Source: Lachnospiraceae bacterium
GTDB taxonomy: Bacteria; Bacillota; Clostridia; Lachnospirales; Lachnospiraceae
Assembly (NCBI GenBank): GCA_900770535.1
Contig: CAAHDV010000026.1
Span: forward strand, 1-25,825
Length of the DNA stretch: 25,825 nt
Direction of reading: 5' to 3'
Made by a program: the position numbers and the translations under genes. The number at the start of each line of letters is the position of its first letter. Position 1 is the first letter of the stretch. The notes below the pieces were generated by a model that made no database searches, was not told the origin of the DNA, and saw only the letters and a list, made by a program, of their open reading frames with translations. Below are positions 16,058 through 24,234 of this stretch, piece by piece.

Positions 16058-17029
16058 CTACTTGACGATCTCGCCTTTGGTTACTTTGGTGGTTACTGTG
16101 ATGATGATCAGCAGTGCCAGACCGGTGATAACATCCTGGATTGCAGTCGGAGCCCCCATAGCGATGAAGCCGAAGAAGATGATATTGATGACGAACTCAC
16201 CGATCACGATTGCCTGTAACGGCATACCATATTTCTTGAATGCCAGTCCGAAGAAGCAGCCCATGGTCGGAACGAAGTTACGGCTCATGGATGCCATGCC
16301 GGTTACTGCTACCATGGAAGAACCATAACTGATGGTCAGGACTGCCATGACGCCAAGGAAGGCACCGCTTAAGATGAATGCCAGAACCTTGTATTTGTCT
16401 ACGTTAATACCCATGTTCTTGGCTACAAACTCGTTGCTGCCGATTGCATAGGTGTATGTACCGATCTTGGTGTAGTTTAAGAAAATGTAAGCAACTACAC
16501 ATGCCAGAACTGCCAGAATGATGTTGCCCGGCATCTGGCCGAAAGCACGCAGATTAGACGGAAGGGTCTGCTCTACGCCGCCTGCGATATAGTTTGCGAT
16601 GGACTCGTAAATCAGCGCAAGACCGGTGGTAACGATCATGGACGGAATGTGGAGTTTTACATAGAAAACACCATTCAGCAAACCAACAATGGAACCGGTC
16701 ACAATGCTGCCGATAATGAGGCCTGCATAGCCCATTCCGAATCTTGATGCGAATACGCAGCCAACAATTGCGGAAAGCATGATGTTTGCGCCAATGGAGA
16801 AGTCGAACATTCCCATAACCATGACGAAGTAGAAACCAACTGCACCAACTGTAGCAATCAGGCTGGCCTGAAAGTAACTCAGCATGTTGGCCGGTGAACC
16901 AAAGTTGGAAGGTGTCAGGATCTTAAAGATCAGCCAGGAAAGAACTACCAGACCAAACAGGATCAGATAGCCTTTCGCAGTTCCCGAAATTTTCTTCTTT
17001 CCGGGTGTATCAACAACAGGAGTACCCAT
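16058..17029 (-). CDS. CUT2 sugar ABC transporter permease 1
   Basis: Another 323-residue RbsC-type permease with about nine membrane segments, following a short Lys-rich cytoplasmic N-terminus (TPGKKKISGTAKG). The CUT2 motif appears as MGMFDFSIGANIM, and the coupling region as IGSNEFVAKNMGINVDKYK. It lies 19 nt before the ATPase gene and 101 nt after the binding-protein gene, with a strong hairpin in that gap. It is paralogous to, but clearly different from, the permease at 13557. Together they resemble two-permease CUT2 systems such as YtfT/YjfF. Confidence 0.92.
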   Translation of the reverse strand: MGTPVVDTPGKKKISGTAKGYLILFGLVVLSWLIFKILTPSNFGSPANMLSYFQASLIATVGAVGFYFVMVMGMFDFSIGANIMLSAIVGCVFASRFGMGYAGLIIGSIVTGSIVGLLNGVFYVKLHIPSMIVTTGLALIYESIANYIAGGVEQTLPSNLRAFGQMPGNIILAVLACVVAYIFLNYTKIGTYTYAIGSNEFVAKNMGINVDKYKVLAFILSGAFLGVMAVLTISYGSSMVAVTGMASMSRNFVPTMGCFFGLAFKKYGMPLQAIVIGEFVINIIFFGFIAMGAPTAIQDVITGLALLIIITVTTKVTKGEIVK

Positions 17030-17064
17030 ATTTTTTACCTCGTTCTTATTTCATACTAAGACAT

Positions 17065-17097
17065 GACGGCCGGCATCGCCGCGCGATACCGGCCGTC
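17065..17097 (-). promoter_or_regulatory. Intercistronic stem-loop after the binding-protein gene
   Basis: GACGGCCGG (17065-17073) pairs with CCGGCCGTC (17089-17097), with an inner ATCG/CGAT stem. No T tract follows on the minus strand, so it is more likely a 3' mRNA stabiliser or partial attenuator than a full terminator. Such hairpins keep binding-protein mRNA in excess over permease mRNA. Confidence 0.75.
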
Positions 17098-17130
17098 CTA
17101 AGCCACTCAGCCTAATTGATCTCGTGTAAA

Positions 17131-18354
17131 TTATTTACCAGCTCTTGCAGCTGCGTCCTCGATGGAGATCTTAGCTGCTGCCTCTTTCAGGCCATCCAGA
17201 TCCAGCTCAGACATCTCAACCAGTTCCTCATCGGTGTAAGGAAGCTGATCTACGAAGTACTGCTCGTAAGCTTTGTAGTCATCTGCGGAAGATACATACA
17301 GATACGGGAATGGAACATCCTCGAACTTGCCTTCGAATCCGCTGTAGTTGCCCTTGATTGCGTTGTAAACCATCATGAAAGCGATAAGCGGGTCGCAGTA
17401 ATGTCCGCCGGACTGACCAGCCATGGAACCGTTCTCAAGTCTCTCGCCAAGGTCCGGAAGGAAGTCGGTGGAAACGATGTCGATATCCTGAACTTTACCT
17501 GCACGCTCAACTGCTGCGATAGCGCCCTGAAGCGGGTCACCGCCGCCGCCTGCCGGAATCAGCGCGTCAAGAGTCGGGTCTGCGGACATCAGAGCCTCTG
17601 CTGCCTTGGAACCACCTTCAGAAGAAGTACCTGCGTACTGCGGCTCAGAAAGCTTAGCCTGATCATCCGGATGCTCTTTGTTCCAGTTCTCAACGCCAGC
17701 TTTGTAGCCTTCCCATCTGCCTAACCAGGTAGCATCACCCTGCTCCCAGCCGATCAGACCGATGTTTCTGTCACCCTTGTCCAGAAGGATCTGAACCAGC
17801 TTCTCGCCGTTCTCCGGCTCGTTCTCATGAACTGCACCGATGTAGTACGGAGACTGGGTTGCCATGTCGTAGATATCTGCGCTGTTGTCCTTGCTGATTA
17901 CACGGAAGAACTGTGCCAGATAAACTTTGTTGTCGTTTGCGGTCTTGATTGCAGAAGTCATCTCGGTATCGGAAGAGTTACAGATAATGATACCCTGGCA
18001 TCCTGCTGCAGCAAGCTGCTCAACAGAAGCGGTAACCTTCTCAGATACATGGCCCTGGTCAACGTACTGAACCTGTACCCCTAAAGCCTTTGCTGCTTCA
18101 TCCAGGATCAGTTTACACTGGGAACCAAGAACATCGGTGGAAGACCAGATGGAAACACCGATCTTGATGTCCTTGTTGTCAATGCCAGAGGCTGCTGCTG
18201 CCGCAGTAGTCTCAGCGCCACCCTCTGCCTTGGTGTCAGCTGCCGGAGCTGCTGTGGTTGCGCTGGATGCTGCGCCACCGCCACAAGCGGTCAGGCTTGC
18301 CAGCATCGCTGCTGCTGTCACGGTTGCCGTTGCTTTTTTGAAGACTTTCTTCAT
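17131..18354 (-). CDS. Sugar-binding lipoprotein of the CUT2 transporter
   Basis: A 407-residue extracellular solute-binding protein (periplasmic-binding protein type 1 fold). The signal peptide MKKVFKKATATVTAAAML ends in the lipobox LTAC with Cys24, followed by an Ala/Ser/Thr/Glu-rich linker. The mature domain has IKIGVSIWSSTDVLGSQCK and GCQGIIICNSSDTEM, typical sugar-binder segments, and GGGGDPLQGAIAAVERAG near the hinge. It is longer than the usual 320-residue RbsB type. I start at the ATG at 18354, since GGGAGGA lies 6 nt upstream; an ATG six codons earlier overlaps that site. It is the first gene of the arabinose operon. Arabinose as ligand is inferred from araR/araA. Confidence 0.92.
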   Translation of the reverse strand: MKKVFKKATATVTAAAMLASLTACGGGAASSATTAAPAADTKAEGGAETTAAAAASGIDNKDIKIGVSIWSSTDVLGSQCKLILDEAAKALGVQVQYVDQGHVSEKVTASVEQLAAAGCQGIIICNSSDTEMTSAIKTANDNKVYLAQFFRVISKDNSADIYDMATQSPYYIGAVHENEPENGEKLVQILLDKGDRNIGLIGWEQGDATWLGRWEGYKAGVENWNKEHPDDQAKLSEPQYAGTSSEGGSKAAEALMSADPTLDALIPAGGGGDPLQGAIAAVERAGKVQDIDIVSTDFLPDLGERLENGSMAGQSGGHYCDPLIAFMMVYNAIKGNYSGFEGKFEDVPFPYLYVSSADDYKAYEQYFVDQLPYTDEELVEMSELDLDGLKEAAAKISIEDAAARAGK

Positions 18355-18407
18355 TTTGATTCCTCCCAACATGTTTTTTGATTGTTTTCAACAACTATCA
18401 TGGCTTT

Positions 18408-18436
18408 ATTATACGTTTTGACAGCAATTTGCGCAA
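18408..18436 (-). promoter_or_regulatory. Promoter of the arabinose operon
   Basis: TTGCGC (18431-18436), a 17-bp spacer and a perfect TATAAT (18408-18413) on the minus strand lie about 55 nt before the binding-protein start. The weak -35 suits a regulated promoter. Confidence 0.65.
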
Positions 18437-18484
18437 TACAATACAGGATATTTTTTCGCAAAAGTTGTATTTTTTACTATACAA
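18427..18484. promoter_or_regulatory. Candidate AraR operator region
   Basis: Two imperfect dyads overlap or sit just upstream of the -35 box. One is ATTTGCGCAATACAAT at 18427-18442. The other is TTGTAT (18465-18470) with ATACAA (18479-18484). B. subtilis AraR sites are A/T-flanked TTGTnnnnnnACAA-like dyads, so these are plausible but unproven. The rest of the 18485-18685 gap is AT-rich, and I see nothing else in it. Confidence 0.3.
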
Positions 18485-18685
18485 TATGATCTAAAAATTG
18501 TCATGTCACCCGAACATTTTTATCAATAGTGTGCATGTTCCATCATTTTTCGAGGATATTCCACGCCATTTTTTGTATATTTTTGTCAATAGATGCGTTT
18601 AATCTTTCACGTTCCCCAAACTTTTCAAATACAACTTTCAGGTTTTGGGAAAGCTGTACGGTGTTGGAATACAGGAGAACATTCT

Positions 18686-18727
18686 AAAAAAAAGAGTCTG
18701 TATCTGACATTTGCCAAATACAGACTC
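18686..18727 (-). terminator. Terminator of the fabT-lipoprotein transcript
   Basis: GAGTCTGTAT (18694-18703) and ATACAGACTC (18718-18727) form a 10-bp stem. On the minus strand it is followed by eight T. It lies 17 nt after the lipoprotein stop. Confidence 0.92.
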
Positions 18728-18744
18728 CTCTTCATAATTCTATT

Positions 18745-19317
18745 TTATTTTCCTGCATCCACAAAGCTCAGTCCCTCTGCCAGGGTCTGGCCACCTGCCT
18801 TGATGGTGATGGTCTCTGCATTCATGTTCTCGCAGAAGGTGTTTGCTACTGCCTGCAGAACCTTTTCCTGGTTCTCAGACGGGAACTGGCTTAACTCCAG
18901 GGTTGCTTTCTCTGCCATAGTAGTGTCTGCGGCTACACCCGGACCTGCTTCCTGGCTGGCTACGCTGCCCTCAGTGGTGAAGCTGACTGCCTTGGTGCCG
19001 TCATCCAGCACTCCGTACTGAATAAGAAGATCTACCAGGCTCTGTGCGTCCAGAGTCTCTACGGAATCCATGGTTCCCTCGATCTTGCTGCCATCTTTGC
19101 TGACGCTGTATACAGATACCATGGTAAGATTCGACGCATTCTGGTCGACCGGTCTTCCGGTTACAACCCCAGGGCCGGCATCTGCGGTAGACTCAACGGC
19201 CTCCTCCTGCTGCGGTTCCTTTACCTCACCGGTCTTGTTCTTCTCTGTGGTTGGGGTACATGCTGCTAATGATAAGATCATCATGGCTCCCAATAAGCCC
19301 ATGACTAATTTCTTCAT
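18745..19317 (-). CDS. GerMN-like small lipoprotein, function unknown
   Basis: A 190-residue exported lipoprotein: MKKLVMGLLGAMMILSLAAC ends in a lipobox with Cys20, followed by a Glu/Thr-rich linker. From about residue 85 it has the layout of a GerMN domain: LVDLLIQYGVLDDGTKAVSF, then a strand region, then ENQEKVLQAVANTFCENMNA and ITIKAGGQTL near the end. GerMN domains occur in GerM and in various cell-envelope lipoproteins. The short motif AGPGV occurs twice (near 48 and 124). It lies 31 nt after fabT, with AGGAGG 10 nt before the ATG, and ends at a strong terminator, so fabT and this gene form a two-gene unit. The function is not known; the domain call is by eye. Confidence 0.7.
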   Translation of the reverse strand: MKKLVMGLLGAMMILSLAACTPTTEKNKTGEVKEPQQEEAVESTADAGPGVVTGRPVDQNASNLTMVSVYSVSKDGSKIEGTMDSVETLDAQSLVDLLIQYGVLDDGTKAVSFTTEGSVASQEAGPGVAADTTMAEKATLELSQFPSENQEKVLQAVANTFCENMNAETITIKAGGQTLAEGLSFVDAGK

Positions 19318-19348
19318 AATGATAAAGCCTCCTTGTATGTCTTGTGTG

Positions 19349-19789
19349 TTATGCTTTCGCCTTGCGGAACCAGATGTTCAGTTTTGCAAGTGCTTTGACA
19401 AGGCTTTCGGTTTCGTCGGGAGTCAGATCCTGCAGGATTGCGTCAATCATGTCGTGGTGGAACTGTTCGTGATGCTCATACGCATGCTTTCCTTTTTCAG
19501 ACAGCGAAATATAGACTACACGCCTGTCTTCCTTTCCTCGTTCCCGGGTCACGTAGCCTTTCTTCACCAGACTGTTCATGGCTATGGTCAGGGTTCCCAC
19601 TGTCACAGAAAGCTCTTTTGCTATGGTAGACATATTCTTGGGTTCTCCTGTGCCAATGGCCTGAATTACATGCATATCGTTATTTGTAATATCCTGGAAT
19701 TTTTCCGTAATGATGGCCTGCTCCTCTAAGTCCATAACATCACGGAACAGCTTTACCAGGGCATCGTTTAATGTTGCGTAAGTATCCAC
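19349..19789 (-). CDS. fabT: FabT-type MarR-family regulator of fatty-acid synthesis
   Basis: A 146-residue MarR-family winged-helix protein. It matches the remembered sequence of S. pneumoniae FabT along its length: FQDITNNDMHVIQAIG, KELSVTVGTLTIAMNSLVKKGY and EDRRVVYISLSEKGK. FabT represses fatty-acid synthesis genes when bound to acyl-ACP. The recognition helix is around residues 60-75, and the wing RGKEDRRVV around 84-92. It is near fabZ-accC-accDA-fabK but downstream of them, separated by spmAB, and has its own promoter. In streptococci fabT instead heads the cluster. I do not see a FabT palindrome near its own promoter. Confidence 0.85.
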   Translation of the reverse strand: MDTYATLNDALVKLFRDVMDLEEQAIITEKFQDITNNDMHVIQAIGTGEPKNMSTIAKELSVTVGTLTIAMNSLVKKGYVTRERGKEDRRVVYISLSEKGKHAYEHHEQFHHDMIDAILQDLTPDETESLVKALAKLNIWFRKAKA

Positions 19790-19831
19790 TTTTCTCCCTC
19801 ACTGCACACGAAGCCTGTCGCTCCGCTCTTG

Positions 19832-19860
19832 ATTATACATGATTTGCTATCTTTCCACAA
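19832..19860 (-). promoter_or_regulatory. fabT promoter
   Basis: TTGTGG (19855-19860), a 17-bp spacer and TATAAT (19832-19837) on the minus strand lie about 40 nt before the fabT ATG. Confidence 0.75.
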
Positions 19861-19912
19861 CCGCGTTTTTCTTACAACATTGTGAAAGAATTGTGTTCTT
19901 GGTAATGTTTTA

Positions 19913-20425
19913 CTACCCAGTAATCCAGATACTGGCTGCAATTCCGGCCGCCGTAGCAATGAGTGCCCCCGGCACTGTGTAGCGGGTCCGGCGCACCTTC
20001 ACACTGCCAAAATAAATGCTCAGACAGTAAAATACGGTCTCTGTGCTGCTCATCAGAACTGATGCCGCCATGCCAGTGCGGCTGTCCGGCCCGTACTGCC
20101 GGAATAAATCCAGTAAAAGTCCGGTGGCCGCTGAGTTAGAAACCAGACGCACCAGGGTAATGGGTACCAGTTCCCGCGGAATATGCAAAAGCCCTGCTGC
20201 CCCTGCGCAGACACTGGTCACCGCATCCAGAAGTCCGGAGGCCCTGACTACTCCTACCGCCGTGATCAGGGCGATCAGGGTCGGCAAAATGTCTGCCACG
20301 GTTTTCATGCCGCTCTTTGCGCCATCCAGAAAATCATCGAATATCGGGCGATGGGAAATCAGGCCAAACGCAATCACATAGCTGATAACAAAGGGAAGGA
20401 GAATTTTAGAAAGCCACAGGATCAT
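19913..20425 (-). CDS. spmB: Spore maturation protein B
   Basis: A 170-residue membrane protein of the SpmB/nucleoside-recognition (Gate) type. Hydrophobic segments flank DDFLDGAKSGMKTVADILPTL, VRLVSNSAATGLLLDLF and SSTETVFYCLSIYFGSV, all strongly conserved in SpmB. In B. subtilis SpmA and SpmB are needed for spore core dehydration. The ATG overlaps the spmA stop in an ATGA, so the two are translationally coupled. No obvious terminator follows before the fabT promoter. Confidence 0.93.
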   Translation of the reverse strand: MILWLSKILLPFVISYVIAFGLISHRPIFDDFLDGAKSGMKTVADILPTLIALITAVGVVRASGLLDAVTSVCAGAAGLLHIPRELVPITLVRLVSNSAATGLLLDLFRQYGPDSRTGMAASVLMSSTETVFYCLSIYFGSVKVRRTRYTVPGALIATAAGIAASIWITG

Positions 20426-21084
20426 CGGCGAGTCACCTCCCGGGATTTTACCTGATTGCCAGGAGTCGGTTCTCCTGAGTCATGTTGCCTTCTTCTCCTG
20501 TTTCTCCAATCCATAAGCTTGCAAAAAACAACTGCCGCCAGCGTAGAAACCGCCGTAGCAGCCAGCGCAGGCCCCAGCACCGCTTCCGGCTGTCTGGACC
20601 CATACTGGCTCCGGTAAGCAATCAGTGTTACCGGAATCAGCTGCAAAGATGAGATATTCAGAATCATAAACGTACACATAGACGCTGTGGCCGTGCGCAT
20701 CCCATCCTCGGAGGCCTGGATGTCCTTTGCCATCTCCTGCATGGCGTTTAACCCTGCAGGTGTTGCCGCCATGCCAAGCCCCAGCATATTCGCAATGATG
20801 TTCACCGCAATGGGTTCCCGTGCCGGATGATCCCGCCCAAGTTCCGGAAACAGAAAATCAAGGAGCGGTGTCATGCGCCCGGTAAGCCATCCCACCAGTC
20901 CGGCCCGGGTTCCGATCTCCATGATGCCACACCAGAATGAAAGAATTCCGAGCATAGTAAGACCCAGACTCACGGATTCTTTTGCAGAGTCCAGAAGAGC
21001 CTGGGTCACTTCATTCCATGTTCCATTTAACGCGCCCCACAGCATTCCGGCTAAGAGCATGCCGCCCCAGAGATAGTTAAGCAT
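20422..21084 (-). CDS. spmA: Spore maturation protein A
   Basis: A 220-residue membrane protein of the SpmA/Gate family, partner of SpmB. Typical segments are MLNYLWGGMLLAGMLWGALNG at the start, SLGLTMLGILSFWCGIMEIG, IIANMLGLGMAATPAGLNAM and MCTFMILNISSLQLIPVT. I prefer the ATG at 21084, because AGGAAG lies 8 nt upstream and SpmA proteins begin at this point; an ATG 11 codons earlier is less likely. The tail is basic (RNRRRRQ). The presence of spmAB suggests a spore-forming ancestor. The gene follows the FabK-like gene after a 214-nt gap that has no clear promoter. Confidence 0.93.
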   Translation of the reverse strand: MLNYLWGGMLLAGMLWGALNGTWNEVTQALLDSAKESVSLGLTMLGILSFWCGIMEIGTRAGLVGWLTGRMTPLLDFLFPELGRDHPAREPIAVNIIANMLGLGMAATPAGLNAMQEMAKDIQASEDGMRTATASMCTFMILNISSLQLIPVTLIAYRSQYGSRQPEAVLGPALAATAVSTLAAVVFCKLMDWRNRRRRQHDSGEPTPGNQVKSREVTRR

Positions 21085-21298
21085 TCCGGTCACTTCCTGT
21101 TCGGATGGTGCTGTCATGCCAGATTCTGGGAACCAGGCATAACACCGTTTGCTTTCAATTTATGGAGCTGAGGTCTCATTTATGCCATACTGGGAACACA
21201 TTTCTTTTCATGACAGTCCTACATGTCATTTTTGTTTGTCAGGCACATCTACAGAATCTGCCTGTCACTTACTCACGCCAGTACACAGCTTCTGCGTT
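21085..21298. other. Spacer between FabK-like gene and spmA
   Basis: No gene is supported. A dyad ATGACA/TGTCAT (21210-21229) and an imperfect stem TGTCAGGCA/TGCCTGTCA are present. Neither makes a terminator on the minus strand. No convincing promoter for spmA is visible, so read-through from the fatty-acid genes is possible. Confidence 0.4.
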
Positions 21299-22411
21299 TT
21301 ACACCGCTCCCACCAGATCCTGCACCACAGCCTCCACCGTTTCGATCTTATCGGCACGGTAAGCGTTGCTTCCGCAGAATAACAGCGCTTCATTTAACGC
21401 GCCCTCTGCCGCGTTGGAGAGGGCTTTGGTGATGCAATACGGGATGTTGGCCGGATCACAGTGCTCCAGGCACTGATAGCAGTGGGTGATCTTTGCTTTC
21501 TCCCCACGCTCCTTCATGGCTGTGATCTTCTCCAGGAACGGATTCACAATGGCCCGTCCCGGCATGCCCACCGGACTCTGGGTAATCACGATATCTTCTG
21601 CCTTCGCGTTGATATAGGCCTGCTTGTAGCTTTCCGGCGCGTCGCATTCTTCGGTAGTGACAAAACGGGTTGCCACCTGCACCGCATCCGCGCCAAGCTC
21701 CATGGCGTGCTCCACATCCGCACGGGTGTAGATACCGCCTGCAATGGCTACCGGAATATGTTTCTGGTATTTCTCTTCAAACTGCTTCACTACCTTCAGA
21801 ATACCGCGGATTTCTTCATCATACAGATCCTGATGATAGGTGTGGGGCACATCCTTTGTGTCTGCGCCATAGCGGCTTAAATCCTCTCTGGAAAAGCCCA
21901 GATGACCGCCCGCCAGCGGTCCCTCAATCACTAAAAGATCCGGGATGCGTTTGTACTTGCGGTCCCACATCTTGCAGATGACCATGGCAGATTTTGCGGT
22001 AGAAACGATTGGCGCGATCTTGGTCTTTGCCCCTTCCACAAACTCCGGCAGAGAAACCGGAAGTCCGGCTCCGGAAATGATGATATCTGCTCCGGCCTTC
22101 ACCGCCTCTTTCACATACTGGGCGTAATTGCGGGTCGCCACCATGATGTTAAATCCGATGATGCCCTTCGGCGCGATCTCCCGTGCTTTCTTCAGTTCCT
22201 CCCCAATGGCGCGCAGGTTTGCTTCCATCGGCGCCTTTAAAAACTCCGGATCCTTAAATCCGATCTGCGCTGTGGAAATGATACCGATACCACCGGCCTT
22301 TGCCACTGCGCCTGCTAAGGAGTGCAGGCTGATACCGACTCCCATTCCCCCCTGAATAATGGGGTATTTTGCTGTAAGATCACCAATCTTCAATGCTTTC
22401 ATTATGCTCAT
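21299..22411 (-). CDS. FabK-like enoyl-ACP reductase / nitronate monooxygenase-family flavoprotein
   Basis: A 370-residue FMN-dependent TIM-barrel protein of the 2-nitropropane dioxygenase/FabK family. Motifs are YPIIQGGMGVGISLHSLA at the N-terminus, ADIIISGAGLP, the glycine- and histidine-bearing IEGPLAGGHLG, and VAIAGGIYTRADVEHAMELG with DAVQVATRFV (phosphate binding). The C-terminus adds a cysteine-rich segment, HCYQCLEHCDPANIPYC, beyond classical FabK (about 320 residues). Location 82 nt after accDA favours a role in fatty-acid elongation, but sequence alone does not separate FabK from a nitronate monooxygenase. The start at 22411 has AGGAG 7 nt upstream; a second ATG three codons on is also possible. 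Confidence 0.85.
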   Translation of the reverse strand: MSIMKALKIGDLTAKYPIIQGGMGVGISLHSLAGAVAKAGGIGIISTAQIGFKDPEFLKAPMEANLRAIGEELKKAREIAPKGIIGFNIMVATRNYAQYVKEAVKAGADIIISGAGLPVSLPEFVEGAKTKIAPIVSTAKSAMVICKMWDRKYKRIPDLLVIEGPLAGGHLGFSREDLSRYGADTKDVPHTYHQDLYDEEIRGILKVVKQFEEKYQKHIPVAIAGGIYTRADVEHAMELGADAVQVATRFVTTEECDAPESYKQAYINAKAEDIVITQSPVGMPGRAIVNPFLEKITAMKERGEKAKITHCYQCLEHCDPANIPYCITKALSNAAEGALNEALLFCGSNAYRADKIETVEAVVQDLVGAV

Positions 22412-22493
22412 GCGCTTCTCCTTAAGCCAGCAGCGGCAAACTCTGGCACATGGACTCTCACGATTTTCCACGTCAGCCTGCCGCCGCTGACAT

Positions 22494-24212
22494 TTACATA
22501 TTCCGGAATCTCTGGTAACGGGACTCCCGGATTTCTTCCTTCGTCTTTCCGCTGTAACGCTCAAAGAACGCAGTCATGCTCTGTCTCATATGCTCTGCCA
22601 GCACCGGCATGGTCTCGATGGTTGCCGGTTCCTGCTCCGGGATCACATGCTCGATCAGGCCGCGCTCATAAAGGTCTGCTGCCGTAATCTTCATGACTCT
22701 GGCTGCATCCGGCGCCTTCTTGCTGTCCTTCCAGAGGATGGAGGCAAAGCCCTCCGGGGAAAGAATGGAATAGATGGCGTTCTCCAGCATCCATACCTCG
22801 TTGGCCACCGCCATAGCCAGCGCGCCGCCGCTTCCGCCTTCCCCGATCACGATAGAAAGTACCGGGACGGTCAGTGCTGCCATCTCAAACAGGTTACGGG
22901 CAATGGCCTCGCCCTGTCCACGCTCCTCGGCCTCAATGCCGCAGAACGCACCAGGCGTATCTACAAAGCAGATTACCGGTCTGCCAAAGGTCTCTGCCTG
23001 CTTCATCAGGCGCAGCGCCTTGCGGTATCCGTCCGGGGACGGCATGCCAAAGTTCCGGTGAATGTTTTCCTTGGTGGTACGGCCCTTCTGCTGGCCGATC
23101 ACCGTTACCGGCATACCGCGGAAGGTGGCAATGCCTCCGATGATAGCTCCATCATCACTGAAGTAGCGGTCCCCATGGAATTCCATAAAGTCATCAAACA
23201 GCGCATGAATGTAATCCAGTGCCACCGGACGGGCTGCGCTTCTGGAAAGCTGCACCGTATCCCAGGCATTTTTTCCACTCTGTTTCTGTTTTTCCAGATA
23301 GTTTTCCACAGACTCGGCAGGTTCTGCCTGCGCACGCTGTGGAGGAACAGCCATTCCCGTTTTCTGGTGCATCCGCAGGATATCTGCCAGCACATCACGC
23401 TGATTCTCACGGTCTACAATCTTATCTACAAAACCGTGCTCCAGCAAGAACTCCGCTCTCTGGAATCCCTCCGGAAGCTTCTGACCGATGGTCTGCTGAA
23501 TGACACGCGGTCCTGCAAAGCCGATCAGCGCGTTCGGCTCTGCCAGAATGATATCCCCTAACATGGCAAAGCTTGCTGTCACACCGCCGGTGGTCGGGTC
23601 AGTCAGAACGCTGACAAAGAGCTGGCCTGCCTCATGATGCTTTTCCAGGGCTGCGGAGGTCTTGGCCATCTGCATCAGAGACACAATGCCCTCCTGCATT
23701 CTCGCGCCGCCGGAGCAGGCAAAGATGATGACCGGTAGCTTTTCCTTGGTCGCGCGCTCCACCATGCGGGTAATCTTCTCGCCCACCACATGGCCCATGC
23801 TGCTCATGATAAACCGGGCGTCGCAGATACCAATGGCGGTCTCAAATCCTTTGATGGTTCCCTTACCGGTTACAATAGCTTCCTGAAGTCCGGTCTTCTC
23901 CTGGGCTGCCTGAACCTTCTTCTCATAGCCCGGGAAATCTAACGGATTGGAAAACTCCATCTCCTTATTCCACTCTTCAAAACTGCCCTCATCCAGCAGC
24001 ATCTCGATACGGCGGTATGCATGCACGCGGAAATATCCGCCGCACTTCGGACAGACATACAGATTGTTGCGCACATCTTCCACATAGATCGGCTGGCCGC
24101 ACTTGTTGCACTTCTTCCAGAGGCCCTCCGGAATGTTCGGCTCATCCTCATTCTTGGCCTTGCGGTGAGTGTCGATCATGGTATATGTCTTTTTGAACAT
24201 ATTTTTAAACAT
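22494..24212 (-). CDS. accDA: Acetyl-CoA carboxylase carboxyltransferase, AccD-AccA fusion
   Basis: A 572-residue single chain joining both carboxyltransferase subunits, which transfer CO2 from carboxybiotin to acetyl-CoA to give malonyl-CoA. Residues 1-285 are AccD (beta): zinc finger cysteines C35, C38, C54 and C57, then [12 protein letters not shown] and [19 protein letters not shown] linker rich in Ala, Pro and Gln (about 286-312) follows. AccA (alpha) begins near 315: [50 protein letters not shown] and [15 protein letters not shown]. The N-terminal helical part of free-standing AccA is shortened. The start at 24212 has GGAG 8 nt upstream, 22 nt after accC. Such fusions are known in some Gram-positive lineages. 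Confidence 0.94.
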   Translation of the reverse strand: MFKNMFKKTYTMIDTHRKAKNEDEPNIPEGLWKKCNKCGQPIYVEDVRNNLYVCPKCGGYFRVHAYRRIEMLLDEGSFEEWNKEMEFSNPLDFPGYEKKVQAAQEKTGLQEAIVTGKGTIKGFETAIGICDARFIMSSMGHVVGEKITRMVERATKEKLPVIIFACSGGARMQEGIVSLMQMAKTSAALEKHHEAGQLFVSVLTDPTTGGVTASFAMLGDIILAEPNALIGFAGPRVIQQTIGQKLPEGFQRAEFLLEHGFVDKIVDRENQRDVLADILRMHQKTGMAVPPQRAQAEPAESVENYLEKQKQSGKNAWDTVQLSRSAARPVALDYIHALFDDFMEFHGDRYFSDDGAIIGGIATFRGMPVTVIGQQKGRTTKENIHRNFGMPSPDGYRKALRLMKQAETFGRPVICFVDTPGAFCGIEAEERGQGEAIARNLFEMAALTVPVLSIVIGEGGSGGALAMAVANEVWMLENAIYSILSPEGFASILWKDSKKAPDAARVMKITAADLYERGLIEHVIPEQEPATIETMPVLAEHMRQSMTAFFERYSGKTKEEIRESRYQRFRNM

Positions 24213-24234
24213 ATCGGATTCTCCATAACATTCA

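Noticed and set aside
18381..18400. cre (CcpA) site in TTGAAAACAATC before the binding-protein gene
   Set aside because: It lacks the conserved central CG and matches only part of the consensus; too weak to list.
21210..21240. Dyad ATGACA/TGTCAT followed by TTTTTG as a terminator
   Set aside because: The T tract is on the plus strand, where no gene ends. On the minus strand no T tract follows, so it does not terminate the FabK-like gene.
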